From Pseudomonadota bacterium (GTDB lineage: Bacteria; Pseudomonadota; Alphaproteobacteria; Rhizobiales; Rhizobiaceae), in assembly GCA_023457435.1 (NCBI GenBank), contig JAEWLS010000020.1, positions 1 through 64,000 of the forward strand: a stretch of 64,000 nucleotides of DNA, in the 5' to 3' direction. How positions within the stretch are numbered: the stretch's first letter is position 1; every line of letters starts with the position of its first letter. The notes beneath the pieces were generated by a model. That model saw nothing but the letters and a program-made list of their open reading frames with translations. It made no database searches and had not been told where the DNA came from. Position numbers and translations under genes: made by a program. Below, one piece after another: positions 33,245-41,818 of the stretch.

Positions 33245-34546
33245 TCAGCCTTGGTAGCCGAACAGGCGCGGCAGCCACAGCACCGTGTCGGGGAAGAAGG
33301 TGATCACCACCAGCGACAGGACCATCGTGTAGAGGAACGGCAGCACGTCCCGCACGATGTCCCACAGCGGCACGTTGGCGATCCGCGTCATGATGAACAG
33401 CAGCAGGCCATAGGGCGGCGTCACCAGCCCGAGCATGATGTTGACCACGCAGACCACGCCGAAATGCACCAGGTCGATGCCGAGCGCCTGCGCGGTCGGG
33501 ATGAAGACCGGCAGGATGACGAGGATGATCGTCGTCCCTTCCAGCACGCAGCCCAGCACCAGCAAGATGACATTGACCATGATCAGGAACCCGGTCGGTG
33601 AAAGCTCCCAGGCCTGCAGCAGCACCTTCAGCGACTGCGGGATGTTCTCCACGGTCACGACGTAGTTGAAGACGAGCGCGCCAGCGATCAGCATGCCGAT
33701 GGAGGCCGTGGTTCGGGCGCTGGCCAACACCGAGCGGTAGAAGTCGCCGAAGCTGACACTGCGGTAGAGCACGACGGAGACGAGCAGGGCGTAGAACGCC
33801 GCGACCGCAGCGGCCTCGGTCGGCGTGGTGACGCCGGAATAGATGCCGCCAAACAGCACAACAGGCATGAGGAGCGCCGGCAGCGCGCGCACGGTGATGC
33901 CGGGGATCTCCCGCAGCGGTGTCGCCGGCTCGACGGGAAAGTTCCTGCGGCGGGCGTCCCAGGCAACCAGCACCATCTGGAACGCCGCCATCAACAGTCC
34001 GGGGACGACGCCGGCCAGGAACAGATAGCCGATCGACGCATCCGAAACGAGCGCATAGATGATCATCGGGATCGACGGCGGGATGATCGGGCCGATCACC
34101 GAGGTTGCCGCCGTCAGCGCCGCCGCGTAGCTCGCCGGGTACTTGTTGTCGGCGGTCATCATGTTCTGCATCATCTTGCCGGAGCCGGCGGCATCGGCGA
34201 TGGCCGAGCCCGACATGCCGGCGAAGATGATCGACTGGAGCACGTTCACCTGCGCCAGCCCGCCGCGAAAGCGGCCGACGAAGGCATTGCAGAAGCGCAG
34301 CAGCCGCTCCGTCATGGAGCCGATGTTCATCAGCTCCGCCGCGAGGATGAACAGCGGCACGGCGAGAATGATGTAGTTGGTGTACATCCCGTTGAGGAAC
34401 TGCTCGGCGACCGTACCCATGTCGAGACCGGCCAACAGCAGATAGAGGATCGACCCGGCAATCATCGCGTGGCCGACCGGCAAGCCGAGCAGTGCCAGCG
34501 CGGTGATCGCGACGAGCGCGATGGAAAAGGGGCTGGCGAGGTTCAT
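33245..34546 (-). CDS. TRAP transporter large permease (DctM-type)
   Basis: A 433-residue membrane protein with about 12 helices. Typical segments include MYTNYIILAVPLFILAAELMN, the FAGMSGSAIADAAGSGKMM sodium-site-like hairpin and IGPIIPPSIPMIIYALVSD. It couples substrate uptake to the sodium gradient with the small permease and the binding protein encoded upstream. ATG 34546 overlaps the stop of the small permease by 4 bases. Confidence 0.93.
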   Translation of the reverse strand: MNLASPFSIALVAITALALLGLPVGHAMIAGSILYLLLAGLDMGTVAEQFLNGMYTNYIILAVPLFILAAELMNIGSMTERLLRFCNAFVGRFRGGLAQVNVLQSIIFAGMSGSAIADAAGSGKMMQNMMTADNKYPASYAAALTAATSVIGPIIPPSIPMIIYALVSDASIGYLFLAGVVPGLLMAAFQMVLVAWDARRRNFPVEPATPLREIPGITVRALPALLMPVVLFGGIYSGVTTPTEAAAVAAFYALLVSVVLYRSVSFGDFYRSVLASARTTASIGMLIAGALVFNYVVTVENIPQSLKVLLQAWELSPTGFLIMVNVILLVLGCVLEGTTIILVILPVFIPTAQALGIDLVHFGVVCVVNIMLGLVTPPYGLLLFIMTRIANVPLWDIVRDVLPFLYTMVLSLVVITFFPDTVLWLPRLFGYQG

Positions 34547-35061
34547 ACGCCGGATCCTGCCTTTTCCGGATCGAACTCGTCCGGCGCCGATCCGCGCAGC
34601 ACCTGCCATGACAGCCACAGGTAGCGCACGATCACGGCTATCACGAACACCACGTAGATCGAGAACAGCCAGTCGAAGCGGATGTGGAGATAGGCGCTCT
34701 TCTGCACTTTCATAAACGTGACGTAGTCCCAGACGGCCGGAAGAGAGATCGCGTAGAGACCCACCAGCGAGGCCGCGCAGATCAGGAACATGATCGAGCG
34801 CGCCCGCGGCCGGGCTGAGGCGTAGATCAGGTCGAAGCGCATCTCCTCCTGCTCGGTGAGCACGAAGGCCGCGCCCCACAGCACGATCCATATCCACAGG
34901 ATGGCGCTGAGCTCGTTGGTCCAACCCGTCGGCCAGTTCAGCACGTAGCGGAAGAGAACCTGAAGAAGGAAGGCGAAGAACATGACGGCGAGCATTGCCG
35001 CCAGCACGTTCTCGGCGCGGCGGTAGAGCCAGGCTCCCAGCCTTTGCATCGTCGGATTCAT
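34543..35061 (-). CDS. TRAP transporter small permease (DctQ-type)
   Basis: A 172-residue protein with four predicted membrane helices, including AAMLAVMFFAFLLQVLFRYV and NELSAILWIWIVLWGAAFVL, the characteristic DctQ helix-2 region. Two adjacent ATG codons exist; the one at 35061 lies 6 bases after GGAG and is preferred. Coupled by 4 bases to the large permease gene. Confidence 0.88.
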   Translation of the reverse strand: MNPTMQRLGAWLYRRAENVLAAMLAVMFFAFLLQVLFRYVLNWPTGWTNELSAILWIWIVLWGAAFVLTEQEEMRFDLIYASARPRARSIMFLICAASLVGLYAISLPAVWDYVTFMKVQKSAYLHIRFDWLFSIYVVFVIAVIVRYLWLSWQVLRGSAPDEFDPEKAGSGV

Positions 35062-35113
35062 CATGGTCTCCGCATACGAAACCGGGCGCGCGGACGCGCC
35101 CGGTCGCACCGCC

Positions 35114-36100
35114 CTAGAGCGCGTTGATCTTGTCGACCATGCCGGCCGGCCAGTTCTTGGCGAGCTCGGAAGCCAGGTACTGCTCCTGCACGTGCTTGCG
35201 GAAGGCGTCGCGATCCGGCTCGTAGATCTTCAGGCCGGCGGACTTGAACTTGTCGGCGAGCTCCGTCTCGCGGGCGAGGTGCTTGTCCGTGGAGAAAGCG
35301 ATCGCAGCGTCTGCGGCGGCCTGGATCTTCGCCTGCTTGTCCGCACCGGCGGCGTCCCAGGCAACCTTGGAGATGGTCAGAAGATCGAAGCCGACGAGAT
35401 GCGAGGTCAGCACGATCTGGTTCATGACCTCGTAGAACTTCATGTTCTCAACGTTCGGCAGCGGGTTGTCCTGGCCGTCGATCGCGCCGGTCTGGAGGCC
35501 GGTATAGACCTCGGCGTATGCCATCGGCGTCGGGTTGGCGCCGAGCGCGGTGCCGAGGAACTGCCAGGCCTCGCCGCCGGGCATGCGCAGCTTCACACCG
35601 GCGAGATCGGCAGGCGTCTTGATCTGCTTGTCGCCCTTGAGGCCAACCTGGCGAACGCCGAAATAGGTAGGGCCAAGCACCTTCACGCCGAGCTGGTCCT
35701 CGGTCATCTTCTTCATTTCGGCGCCCGCGTCGCTGGCGAAGAACTTCGTCACATGCTCGGCGTCGCGGAACAGGTATCCTGCGGTCAGGATCGACCAGGC
35801 CGGAATCTGGTTGGAGATATCCTGCGGGGCGATGTTGCCCATCTCCAGATTGCCGCGCTGCAGCGCGACGAGCTCGGTACCCTGCTTGAACAGGTTGCCG
35901 CCGTAATAGCCTTCGAAGGTGAAGTCGTCCTTCACCGCGTCGGCGAACATCTTCATCATCTCGGCGCGGATGTCCTGCTCGGAGAACACGGCGGAGAAGC
36001 GCAGCTTCGGCTTGTCCTGCGCGAAAGCCGGGAAGGCTGTAGCGGCGCCGAGCGCGGCGGTGCCGGCCAGAAACTGGCGGCGGTTGGCGGTGATGTTCAT
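35114..36100 (-). CDS. TRAP transporter solute-binding protein (DctP-type), quinate/shikimate-like context
   Basis: A 328-residue periplasmic protein. The N-terminal NRRQFLAGTAALGAATAFPAFA has a twin-arginine motif and hydrophobic core, so Tat export is likely. The mature part follows the DctP fold, with LRMPGGEAWQFLGTALGANP carrying the Arg that usually binds a carboxylate, then AEVYTGLQTGAIDGQDNPL. Flanking genes for dehydroquinate, dehydroshikimate and shikimate enzymes imply quinate or shikimate as ligand. GGGAGG precedes the ATG at 36100. Confidence 0.88.
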   Translation of the reverse strand: MNITANRRQFLAGTAALGAATAFPAFAQDKPKLRFSAVFSEQDIRAEMMKMFADAVKDDFTFEGYYGGNLFKQGTELVALQRGNLEMGNIAPQDISNQIPAWSILTAGYLFRDAEHVTKFFASDAGAEMKKMTEDQLGVKVLGPTYFGVRQVGLKGDKQIKTPADLAGVKLRMPGGEAWQFLGTALGANPTPMAYAEVYTGLQTGAIDGQDNPLPNVENMKFYEVMNQIVLTSHLVGFDLLTISKVAWDAAGADKQAKIQAAADAAIAFSTDKHLARETELADKFKSAGLKIYEPDRDAFRKHVQEQYLASELAKNWPAGMVDKINAL

Positions 36101-36125
36101 TGGGGTTCCTCCCTGTTTGACGACT

Positions 36126-37064
36126 TCAGCCGGGCGCAAGCGCTCCCGGCACGACGCCGGCACGCGCCGGCATACGGTCGAACGACGCGAAGGCGGCGCT
36201 CATCCGATCCATGTCCGGCTCGACGCCGGTGAAATGCTGAAAGGCGCGGACCGCCTGGTAGATCGCCATTCCCTCGCCCGAGAGCGTTCGGCAGCCGATG
36301 CTGCGCGCATGCCGCAGCAGCTCCGTCTCGAGGGGGAAGTATACGACATCGGCCACCCACTGCGACGGCTGGAGGAGCGAAGCGGGTAGCGGCATTCCCG
36401 GCAGTTTCGCCATGCCGACCGGCGTGGCGTTGACGATCCCGTCGGCGCCGCGGGCGGTAGCCGGCAAATCGCCGACGGCCTCGGCTCGCCCATCGCCGAA
36501 GCGGGCGAGGAGGCGTGCAACGAGAGCGGCCGCGCGATCCGCGTCGGTGTCATGGACATGCACGGTGCCGGCCCCCAGGTCGAGCAGCGCGTAGGCGACC
36601 GCCACGCCCGCCCCGCCGGCACCGAGCAGCAGGATGTCATTGCGCGCAACGCCGGCCATGCCGCGCCGGAAACTCTCGCGGAAACCCCACATGTCGGTGT
36701 TGTGGCCGAAACGCCTGCCGTCGCGCAGGACCACGGTGTTGACCGAGCCGAGATCGCGCGCCGCCGGCGACAGCTCGTCGAGTAGCGGCACGATCTCCTG
36801 CTTGTACGGGAAGGTGACGTTGAAGCCGGTGAAGCCCAGATAGCCGGCAAATCGCAGTATCTCGGGAAGGCTCGGCGGGACGGTCCCCATGCGGTCGACG
36901 TCGAGCAGCCGGTACACATAGGGAATGCCCTGCGCGCGCGCCTCGTTCTCGTGCATGAACGGCGTGCGCGAAGCCTGGATGCCGCGGCCGATCAGGCCGA
37001 CCAGCACCGTCGGGCCAGATTCGATCCGCTCCATGCGCTCGACCAGTTGAGCAACCGCCGTCAC
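36126..37064 (-). CDS. aroE: Shikimate/quinate dehydrogenase (AroE-family, catabolic context)
   Basis: A 312-residue enzyme. The substrate loop has SRTPFMHENEARAQG (the SxTP form seen in paralogues, where biosynthetic AroE has SxSP), then GFNVTFPYKQEIVPLLD with the catalytic Lys, HNTDMWGF and the NAD(P)-binding LLLGAGGAGVAVAYAL; the residues after it (HDTDADRAA) contain Asp, which suggests NAD preference. Start is GTG at 37064 with an excellent GGGAGGAAGC ribosome site. It is the first gene of the catabolic operon and is divergent from the TetR gene. Confidence 0.85.
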   Translation of the reverse strand: MTAVAQLVERMERIESGPTVLVGLIGRGIQASRTPFMHENEARAQGIPYVYRLLDVDRMGTVPPSLPEILRFAGYLGFTGFNVTFPYKQEIVPLLDELSPAARDLGSVNTVVLRDGRRFGHNTDMWGFRESFRRGMAGVARNDILLLGAGGAGVAVAYALLDLGAGTVHVHDTDADRAAALVARLLARFGDGRAEAVGDLPATARGADGIVNATPVGMAKLPGMPLPASLLQPSQWVADVVYFPLETELLRHARSIGCRTLSGEGMAIYQAVRAFQHFTGVEPDMDRMSAAFASFDRMPARAGVVPGALAPG

Positions 37065-37091
37065 GCTTCCTCCCTCGCGCTACGCCGAAGT

Positions 37092-37111
37092 TGAACTATC
37101 CGGTTAATTCA
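37092..37111. promoter_or_regulatory. Candidate TetR operator between aroE operon and regulator
   Basis: TGAA-C-TA-T-CCGG-T-TA-A-TTCA is a 20-bp palindrome with two mismatched pairs, centred on CCGG. It lies in the 105-base gap between the divergent aroE and tetR genes. A further TTGACT, which could be a -35 box of the aroE promoter, adjoins it. Binding by the neighbouring TetR protein is inferred. Confidence 0.5.
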
Positions 37112-37169
37112 GTCAACGGCTTTGATGATGCGGGGCGAGTCGTGTAGAGCCGCGACGCGGAGGACAGTC

Positions 37170-37844
37170 ATGAGCGGGCACGACCTGCGGAGCGACAAGG
37201 GTTTGGTGCGCGGGGGCTGGAAGCAGGATCCGGCCGGCGTGCAGGCGAACATCATTACGATCGCGACGGCGGAGTTTGCGCGAAACGGGCTATCCGGAGC
37301 CCGCATGGACGAGATCGCCGCCAAGACGCGCACGTCGAAGCGGATGATCTACTACTATTTCGGCGACAAGGACGGCCTTTACAGGCGTGTCCTCGAGGAA
37401 GCCTACCGCAAGGTGCGGGATGGCGAGCAGAAGCTGGACCTCGATCATCTGCCGCCTGTCGAGGCGCTCAAGCGGCTCGTCGAATTCACTTTCGATCATC
37501 ACAGCCGCAATCCGGATTTCATCCGTCTGGTGATGATCGAGAACATCCATCACGGCGAGTACATGACGGAGTCCGCGGCAATCCGCGACGTCAACGCTGG
37601 CGCCATCCGCAAGCTCGAAGACATTTGCCGGCGCGGCCAGGAGGAAGGCTCCTTCCGGGTCGTGGACCCGGTGGAGATTCACTGGCACATCAGCGCGCTG
37701 TCGTTCTTCAACGTGTCGAACCGGGCGACCTTCTCCGGCATCTTCGGCAGCGAGCTGTTTACCGGAGACGGCCAGGACCGGCTGCGCGAGCATGTCGTCG
37801 ACATGATGCTGCGCTACGTGCTGGTGCAGCCGACTGCAGCGTAG
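37170..37844 (+). CDS. TetR/AcrR-family transcriptional regulator of the quinate operon
   Basis: A 224-residue protein. Residues about 25-70 form the TetR helix-turn-helix: IITIATAEFARNGLSGARMDEIAAKTRTSKRMIYYYFGDKDGLY in overlapping order, ending with the standard YYYFGDK recognition segment. The rest is a helical ligand-binding domain. GGAGG lies before the ATG at 37170. It is divergent from aroE and the TRAP genes, so it probably represses them until an aromatic-pathway effector binds. The 3' end overlaps the convergent VOC gene by 31 bases. Confidence 0.88.
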   Translation: MSGHDLRSDKGLVRGGWKQDPAGVQANIITIATAEFARNGLSGARMDEIAAKTRTSKRMIYYYFGDKDGLYRRVLEEAYRKVRDGEQKLDLDHLPPVEALKRLVEFTFDHHSRNPDFIRLVMIENIHHGEYMTESAAIRDVNAGAIRKLEDICRRGQEEGSFRVVDPVEIHWHISALSFFNVSNRATFSGIFGSELFTGDGQDRLREHVVDMMLRYVLVQPTAA

Positions 37845-38272
37845 GCTTCGTCGGGCATCGACTTCCAAGGCTCGATCGGTTCGCGCGGACCACCGGCCTG
37901 GTGGAACTCGATAACGGCGCCTTCGGGCGTCCAGATCAGCGCGCGGAAACCGTCGCGCGGCGGTTGTTTGAACCGGTAGCCGGCGGCTGCGACCTTGTCG
38001 CACATGGCATAGAGGTCATCGACGCGAAAGCAGACGTGGCTGATGCCCGGCGTCGCGTTCGGATTGGCGAAACTCTGCACCAGTGCCAGCACCGGCGCGA
38101 AACGCGGCGAGCGTGCCGCTTCCTCGTCGTTCGGCGCCGCTACGAAGGCGGCCTTGAAGCGGCCGCCCGGGCCCTCGATCTCGCGGAAGGGGATCATGCC
38201 GAGCTTGTCCCGATAGAATGCCTTCGAGGCCTCCAGGTCGGCCGTATAGACCGTCGTATGCAGGTAATGCAT
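37814..38272 (-). CDS. Glyoxalase-I-like VOC protein with altered metal site
   Basis: A 152-residue VOC (glyoxalase fold) protein starting MHYLHTTVYTADLEASKAFY. Compared with glyoxalase I, three ligands are present: His5, the His of ISHVCFRVDD and the Glu of VIEFHQ. The usual Glu in the I-E-L strand is replaced (VLALVQ). It ends in GPREPIEPWKSMPD, a tail shared with the two other VOC proteins of this cluster. It is the last gene of the left arm, 10 bases after the second VOC gene. Its 3' end overlaps tetR antisense. The reaction is unknown. Confidence 0.8.
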   Translation of the reverse strand: MHYLHTTVYTADLEASKAFYRDKLGMIPFREIEGPGGRFKAAFVAAPNDEEAARSPRFAPVLALVQSFANPNATPGISHVCFRVDDLYAMCDKVAAAGYRFKQPPRDGFRALIWTPEGAVIEFHQAGGPREPIEPWKSMPDEAYAAVGCTST

Positions 38273-38282
38273 CGGTTGCCTC

Positions 38283-38738
38283 TCAGTCGTTGTAGGTGCC
38301 GGCGTCGGGCTGCGACAGCCACGGCTCACGCGGCTCCAGAGCGGGGCGGCGCTGGATGAGTTCTATGGTCATGCCCTCTGGCGAGTGAAGATAGGCCTTG
38401 AAGCCGTCACGCGGCGGGCGGTTGAGGACGACGCCCTTCTTCCGCAGATCGTCGCTGACCGCGTAGATGTCGTCGACGCGGTAGCCCATGTGAACGAAGG
38501 GGCGACGACCCTGCTGATTGCGTTTGGCCTCGTCCCATTCGCAGCAGAGTTCGATGACGGGCGAGAACTTCGCCGAGCGGCCGCTCTCCGCGTCGTCCGG
38601 GGCGGCGAGGAAGACGAAAGTCGCCTGCTCCTCCTCCGATTCCATGCGGCGCACTTCGACGAAACCGAGCAGATCGACATAGAAGGCGAGCGACTCGGCG
38701 AGGTCGCGCACCCTGATCATCGTATGCAGATATTCCAT
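38283..38738 (-). CDS. Glyoxalase-I-like VOC protein
   Basis: A 151-residue protein starting MEYLHTMIRVRDLAESLAFY, very close to glyoxalase I in layout. All four metal ligands can be placed: His5, Glu in VIELCCEW, His in FVHMGYRV and Glu in MTIELIQ. The tail EPREPWLSQPD resembles the other two VOC proteins. It lies between the Gfo/Idh gene and the altered VOC gene in a sugar-type operon, so it may isomerise a ketosugar or dicarbonyl intermediate rather than methylglyoxal-glutathione; that is inference. Confidence 0.85.
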   Translation of the reverse strand: MEYLHTMIRVRDLAESLAFYVDLLGFVEVRRMESEEEQATFVFLAAPDDAESGRSAKFSPVIELCCEWDEAKRNQQGRRPFVHMGYRVDDIYAVSDDLRKKGVVLNRPPRDGFKAYLHSPEGMTIELIQRRPALEPREPWLSQPDAGTYND

Positions 38739-38756
38739 CTCTCACCTGTCCAAGAA

Positions 38757-39773
38757 CTAGCCGCGGTCGACCTCGACCCACGCGGAATCGCCCGCCGCCG
38801 AACGGATCACGGCATCGAGCACGCGGGCATTGCCGAGAGCGTCATCAAGGTCGACGGGCGGCCGGCCGCCGCTCCTGATCGCCTCGGACACGGCCTGGAT
38901 GTGCAGCCCGTACTGCGGGACAGCATCGAACTCGAAGCTCTCGCCTGCGTCCGGGCCGTCCGACAGCACAGCGTGGACCCTGGCCTTCTGGCCGGGCGGT
39001 ATGTGGATCGGCATCGCCACTGAAAGAGAACCGTCGGTGCCGAGGACATTGAAGCCACGCGCGCCGCGCAGACGCGTGGTGACGGTCAGGTCGGCATGGC
39101 CGGCCTCGAAGTCGAGACGCATCGACACGGCTGTGTCGCGCGCGCCATCCTTCCACATGCGCGCGGTCACGCGTCTGGGCTCTGCAGCGAAGGCGGTGCG
39201 CGCCATGTGGACCGAGTAACTGCCGAAATCGAGAAGCGCGCTGCGGTCGAAGGGAAGCTCGCCGCGTGTGGGGTCCGGCGGGGGTGCAGGAAGACGCACG
39301 GCGCTGATGCCGTGCACCGCCTCGACGGCGCCGATGCGGCCGGCGCCGATCGTCTCGGTGACGAACCGCCACTGTGGCTGAACCCGCGTCATGAAGCCTT
39401 CTGCGATCACGAGGTCGCGGGCGCGCGGATGCCCGGCAATGCGTTTCGCGTCGGCGGCACTGAACGCCAGCGGCTTCTCGCACAATACGTGCTTGCCGGC
39501 GTCGAGGCAGGCAAGGATGGCATCGGCATGCGAGGCATGCGGAAGCGCGATGTAGACCGCCTCGACGCCAGGATCGGACAAAAGCGACGCGAGGCCGGCA
39601 TGCACACCCGCGATGCCATGCTCGGCGGCGAAGGCGCTTGCGCGGTCGCTCGTACGGGAAGAGACCGCAGCAAACGCGACGCCGGCCAGGCCCTTGGCCT
39701 GGCTGACGGTGTTGGCCGAGATGCCGCCGGTGCCGGCAATGCCCCAGCGCACCGGGTCCTTGTGGGTGCTCAT
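38757..39773 (-). CDS. Gfo/Idh/MocA-family oxidoreductase
   Basis: A 338-residue NAD(P) enzyme. RWGIAGTGGISANTVSQAKG is the Rossmann entry with GxGxxS, HVLCEKPLAFSAADAKRI contains the catalytic EKP Lys, and SALLDFGSYSVHMARTAF matches the substrate-site signature (D-x-G-x-Y-x-V/H). It begins 3 bases after the propeller gene stop, in the operon of the ABC importer. It probably oxidises or reduces a sugar-derived hydroxyl. A paralogue lies in the right arm at 45841. Confidence 0.9.
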   Translation of the reverse strand: MSTHKDPVRWGIAGTGGISANTVSQAKGLAGVAFAAVSSRTSDRASAFAAEHGIAGVHAGLASLLSDPGVEAVYIALPHASHADAILACLDAGKHVLCEKPLAFSAADAKRIAGHPRARDLVIAEGFMTRVQPQWRFVTETIGAGRIGAVEAVHGISAVRLPAPPPDPTRGELPFDRSALLDFGSYSVHMARTAFAAEPRRVTARMWKDGARDTAVSMRLDFEAGHADLTVTTRLRGARGFNVLGTDGSLSVAMPIHIPPGQKARVHAVLSDGPDAGESFEFDAVPQYGLHIQAVSEAIRSGGRPPVDLDDALGNARVLDAVIRSAAGDSAWVEVDRG

Positions 39774-39776
39774 GGC

Positions 39777-40697
39777 TCAGTCGACGAACGGATAGTCGAC
39801 ATAGGCGAAGTGGACGTTGTCCGGCGCCCAGGAGTTCACATTGAACGTGCCCTGCCCGCCGAAGCAGCTGACCACCACTTTGCTCTCGCCGCCGTCAGCC
39901 GGCATCACCCGCAGTTCGATGTCGAGGTCGGCGGGGTGCGTGACCGTGCCCGGCGCGTAGCTGATGTAGGCCATCCACTTGCCGTCGGGCGAGAAGTGCG
40001 GAAACCAGTTCACGCGGTCGTCGAAGGTCAGCTGCTCGATGGCGCCGCCGCCGACGGCAATGCGGAAGATCTGAGCGTGACCGGGGCGCTTCGCCGCGAA
40101 TTCCGAGTTGAAGTAGATCCACTTGCCGTCCGGCGTGTATTCGGGCCCGTCGCTGCGGGCGAGCGTGTTGACGACCCAGCGATCCTCGCCGCCGGCCGCC
40201 GGGATAGTCGCGATGTTCAGCCGGCCGCGCGGCGCGCCGCCATAAGGCTCGACTGCGGTGTACACCAGCGTCTGCGCATCTGGAGAGATGCCGTGAAGAT
40301 AGTAGAGGTAGCCGGAGTCGGCCGGCTTATTGTTGGACACCTGCACCGGTTCGCCGCCCTCGAAAGGCAGGCGATAGAGGTGGCCGAGCGAGGAGACGAA
40401 GATCTCCTTGTTATCGGGCGACAGCACGTGGTCGTTGTTGCAGCCCTGAACGCGTCCGGTGTTAATCTCGGTTAGGCCCGACGAACCGTCGGCAGCGAGG
40501 CGCCAGAGCTTTCCGCCGCCGTTGATGATCAGCCACTTCCCGTCGCTGGTCCAGTTCGGCGCCTCGACAAGGGTGTCGAGTTCCATGACGGTGCGGATCG
40601 CGCCTGTGTCCTTGTTGACCACCTGGATGCGCGCGATCTGCCCTTCCTGCAGCTCCTTGCGACCCGGCGTGCGTCCATATTCGCGTTTCGCGGCCAT
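39777..40697 (-). CDS. TolB/WD40-like beta-propeller protein without signal peptide
   Basis: A 306-residue protein built of repeated TolB-type blades: APNWTSDGKWLIINGGGKLW, DHVLSPDNKEIFVSS, HGISPDAQTLVYT, GPEYTPDGKWIYFNS, HFSPDGKWMAYISY and SWAPDNVHFAYVDY, about six blades. No signal peptide or membrane segment is seen, so unlike TolB it should be cytosolic. Its place after a sugar-importer ATPase suggests an enzyme acting on the imported carbohydrate, as propeller-fold lyases do; catalytic residues cannot be assigned with confidence. Confidence 0.78.
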   Translation of the reverse strand: MAAKREYGRTPGRKELQEGQIARIQVVNKDTGAIRTVMELDTLVEAPNWTSDGKWLIINGGGKLWRLAADGSSGLTEINTGRVQGCNNDHVLSPDNKEIFVSSLGHLYRLPFEGGEPVQVSNNKPADSGYLYYLHGISPDAQTLVYTAVEPYGGAPRGRLNIATIPAAGGEDRWVVNTLARSDGPEYTPDGKWIYFNSEFAAKRPGHAQIFRIAVGGGAIEQLTFDDRVNWFPHFSPDGKWMAYISYAPGTVTHPADLDIELRVMPADGGESKVVVSCFGGQGTFNVNSWAPDNVHFAYVDYPFVD

Positions 40698-40718
40698 CCG
40701 TATTTCCTCCAGTACCGA

Positions 40719-41813
40719 TTAGAGACGCTGACCGGTGGCCGCGTCGAACAGCGACAGGCGGCTTCCGGGCACGCCGACGCGGATGGTGCCGCCTTCCTGC
40801 AGCCTGGCTTCAGCGTCCGCGCGGATGCTGATCTGCTGGCCGCCCTGCGTGACGCACCAGGCGAGCGTGTCGCTGCCGAGCTTCTCGACCATGTCGATCG
40901 TGCAGAGTTCGTCGAAGTCGCCGCCGCCGGCGGCATCGCCGAGCAGGGCGTGTTCTGGGCGGAGGCCCATCTGCACGCGGCGTCCGTCGGCGACGATGCC
41001 GCTGCGCAGGCCGTAGCGCGCCAGCGGGACGTCGCGTTCGCCGGTACGGAACACCGGCTCGCCGGCCGCGCTTTCCAGAGTGCCGTCGAGGAAGTTCATC
41101 GCCGGCGATCCGACGAAACCCGCCACGTAGCGGCTCGCCGGCCTGCCATAGATCTCCTCCGGCGTCCCGAGCTGCTCGATGCTGCCCTTGTTCATCACCG
41201 CGATGTGGTCGGCCAGCGTCATCGCCTCGACCTGGTCGTGGGTGACGTAGATCGAAGTGCTGCCGAGATGGCGGTGAAGCCGCTTGATCTCGCGGCGCAG
41301 CTCGACGCGCAGCTGCGCATCGAGGTTGGACAACGGCTCGTCGAACAGGAAGACGCTCGCCTTCCGCACGAGCACCCGGCCGATCGCGACGCGCTGGCGC
41401 TGGCCACCGGACAGCTCGGCGGGGCGCCGCTCGAGCAGCGGCGTGAGCTGCAGGGTCTCGGCCGCGGCGCGCACGCGCTGGTCGATCTCGGCGGCGGGCA
41501 CGCCCGCTACCTTCAGCCCGAAGGACAGGTTCTGCCGCACCGACATCTTCGGGTAGAGCGCATAGGACTGAAACACCATGGCGATGCCGCGGTCCCGCGG
41601 CTCCGCCCAGGTGACGTTGCGGCCGCCGATCCACACCTGACCCTTGGTCACGTCTTGAAGGCCGGCAACGGCGTTGAGCAAGGTCGACTTGCCGCAGCCC
41701 GACGGTCCGAGCAGGACGAGGAACTGGCCCGGCTCGACCTTGAGGTCGAGTTCCGCAAGCGCGGTGAAGTTCCCGTAGCGGACCTCTAGCCCGCGCGCTT
41801 CGACTTCAGACAT
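40719..41813 (-). CDS. Sugar ABC transporter ATP-binding protein (MalK/UgpC-type)
   Basis: A 364-residue ATPase. Walker A GPSGCGKST, Q-loop VFQSYALYPKMSV, signature LSGGQRQRVAIGRVL, Walker B VFLFDEPLSNLD and the switch His in YVTHDQVEAM are all intact. The C-terminal 120 residues form the MalK-type regulatory domain (QMGLRPEHALL). It energises the two permeases encoded upstream. Start at 41813, 5 bases after the MalG-type permease stop. Confidence 0.95.
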   Translation of the reverse strand: MSEVEARGLEVRYGNFTALAELDLKVEPGQFLVLLGPSGCGKSTLLNAVAGLQDVTKGQVWIGGRNVTWAEPRDRGIAMVFQSYALYPKMSVRQNLSFGLKVAGVPAAEIDQRVRAAAETLQLTPLLERRPAELSGGQRQRVAIGRVLVRKASVFLFDEPLSNLDAQLRVELRREIKRLHRHLGSTSIYVTHDQVEAMTLADHIAVMNKGSIEQLGTPEEIYGRPASRYVAGFVGSPAMNFLDGTLESAAGEPVFRTGERDVPLARYGLRSGIVADGRRVQMGLRPEHALLGDAAGGGDFDELCTIDMVEKLGSDTLAWCVTQGGQQISIRADAEARLQEGGTIRVGVPGSRLSLFDAATGQRL

Positions 41814-41818
41814 CGGAG

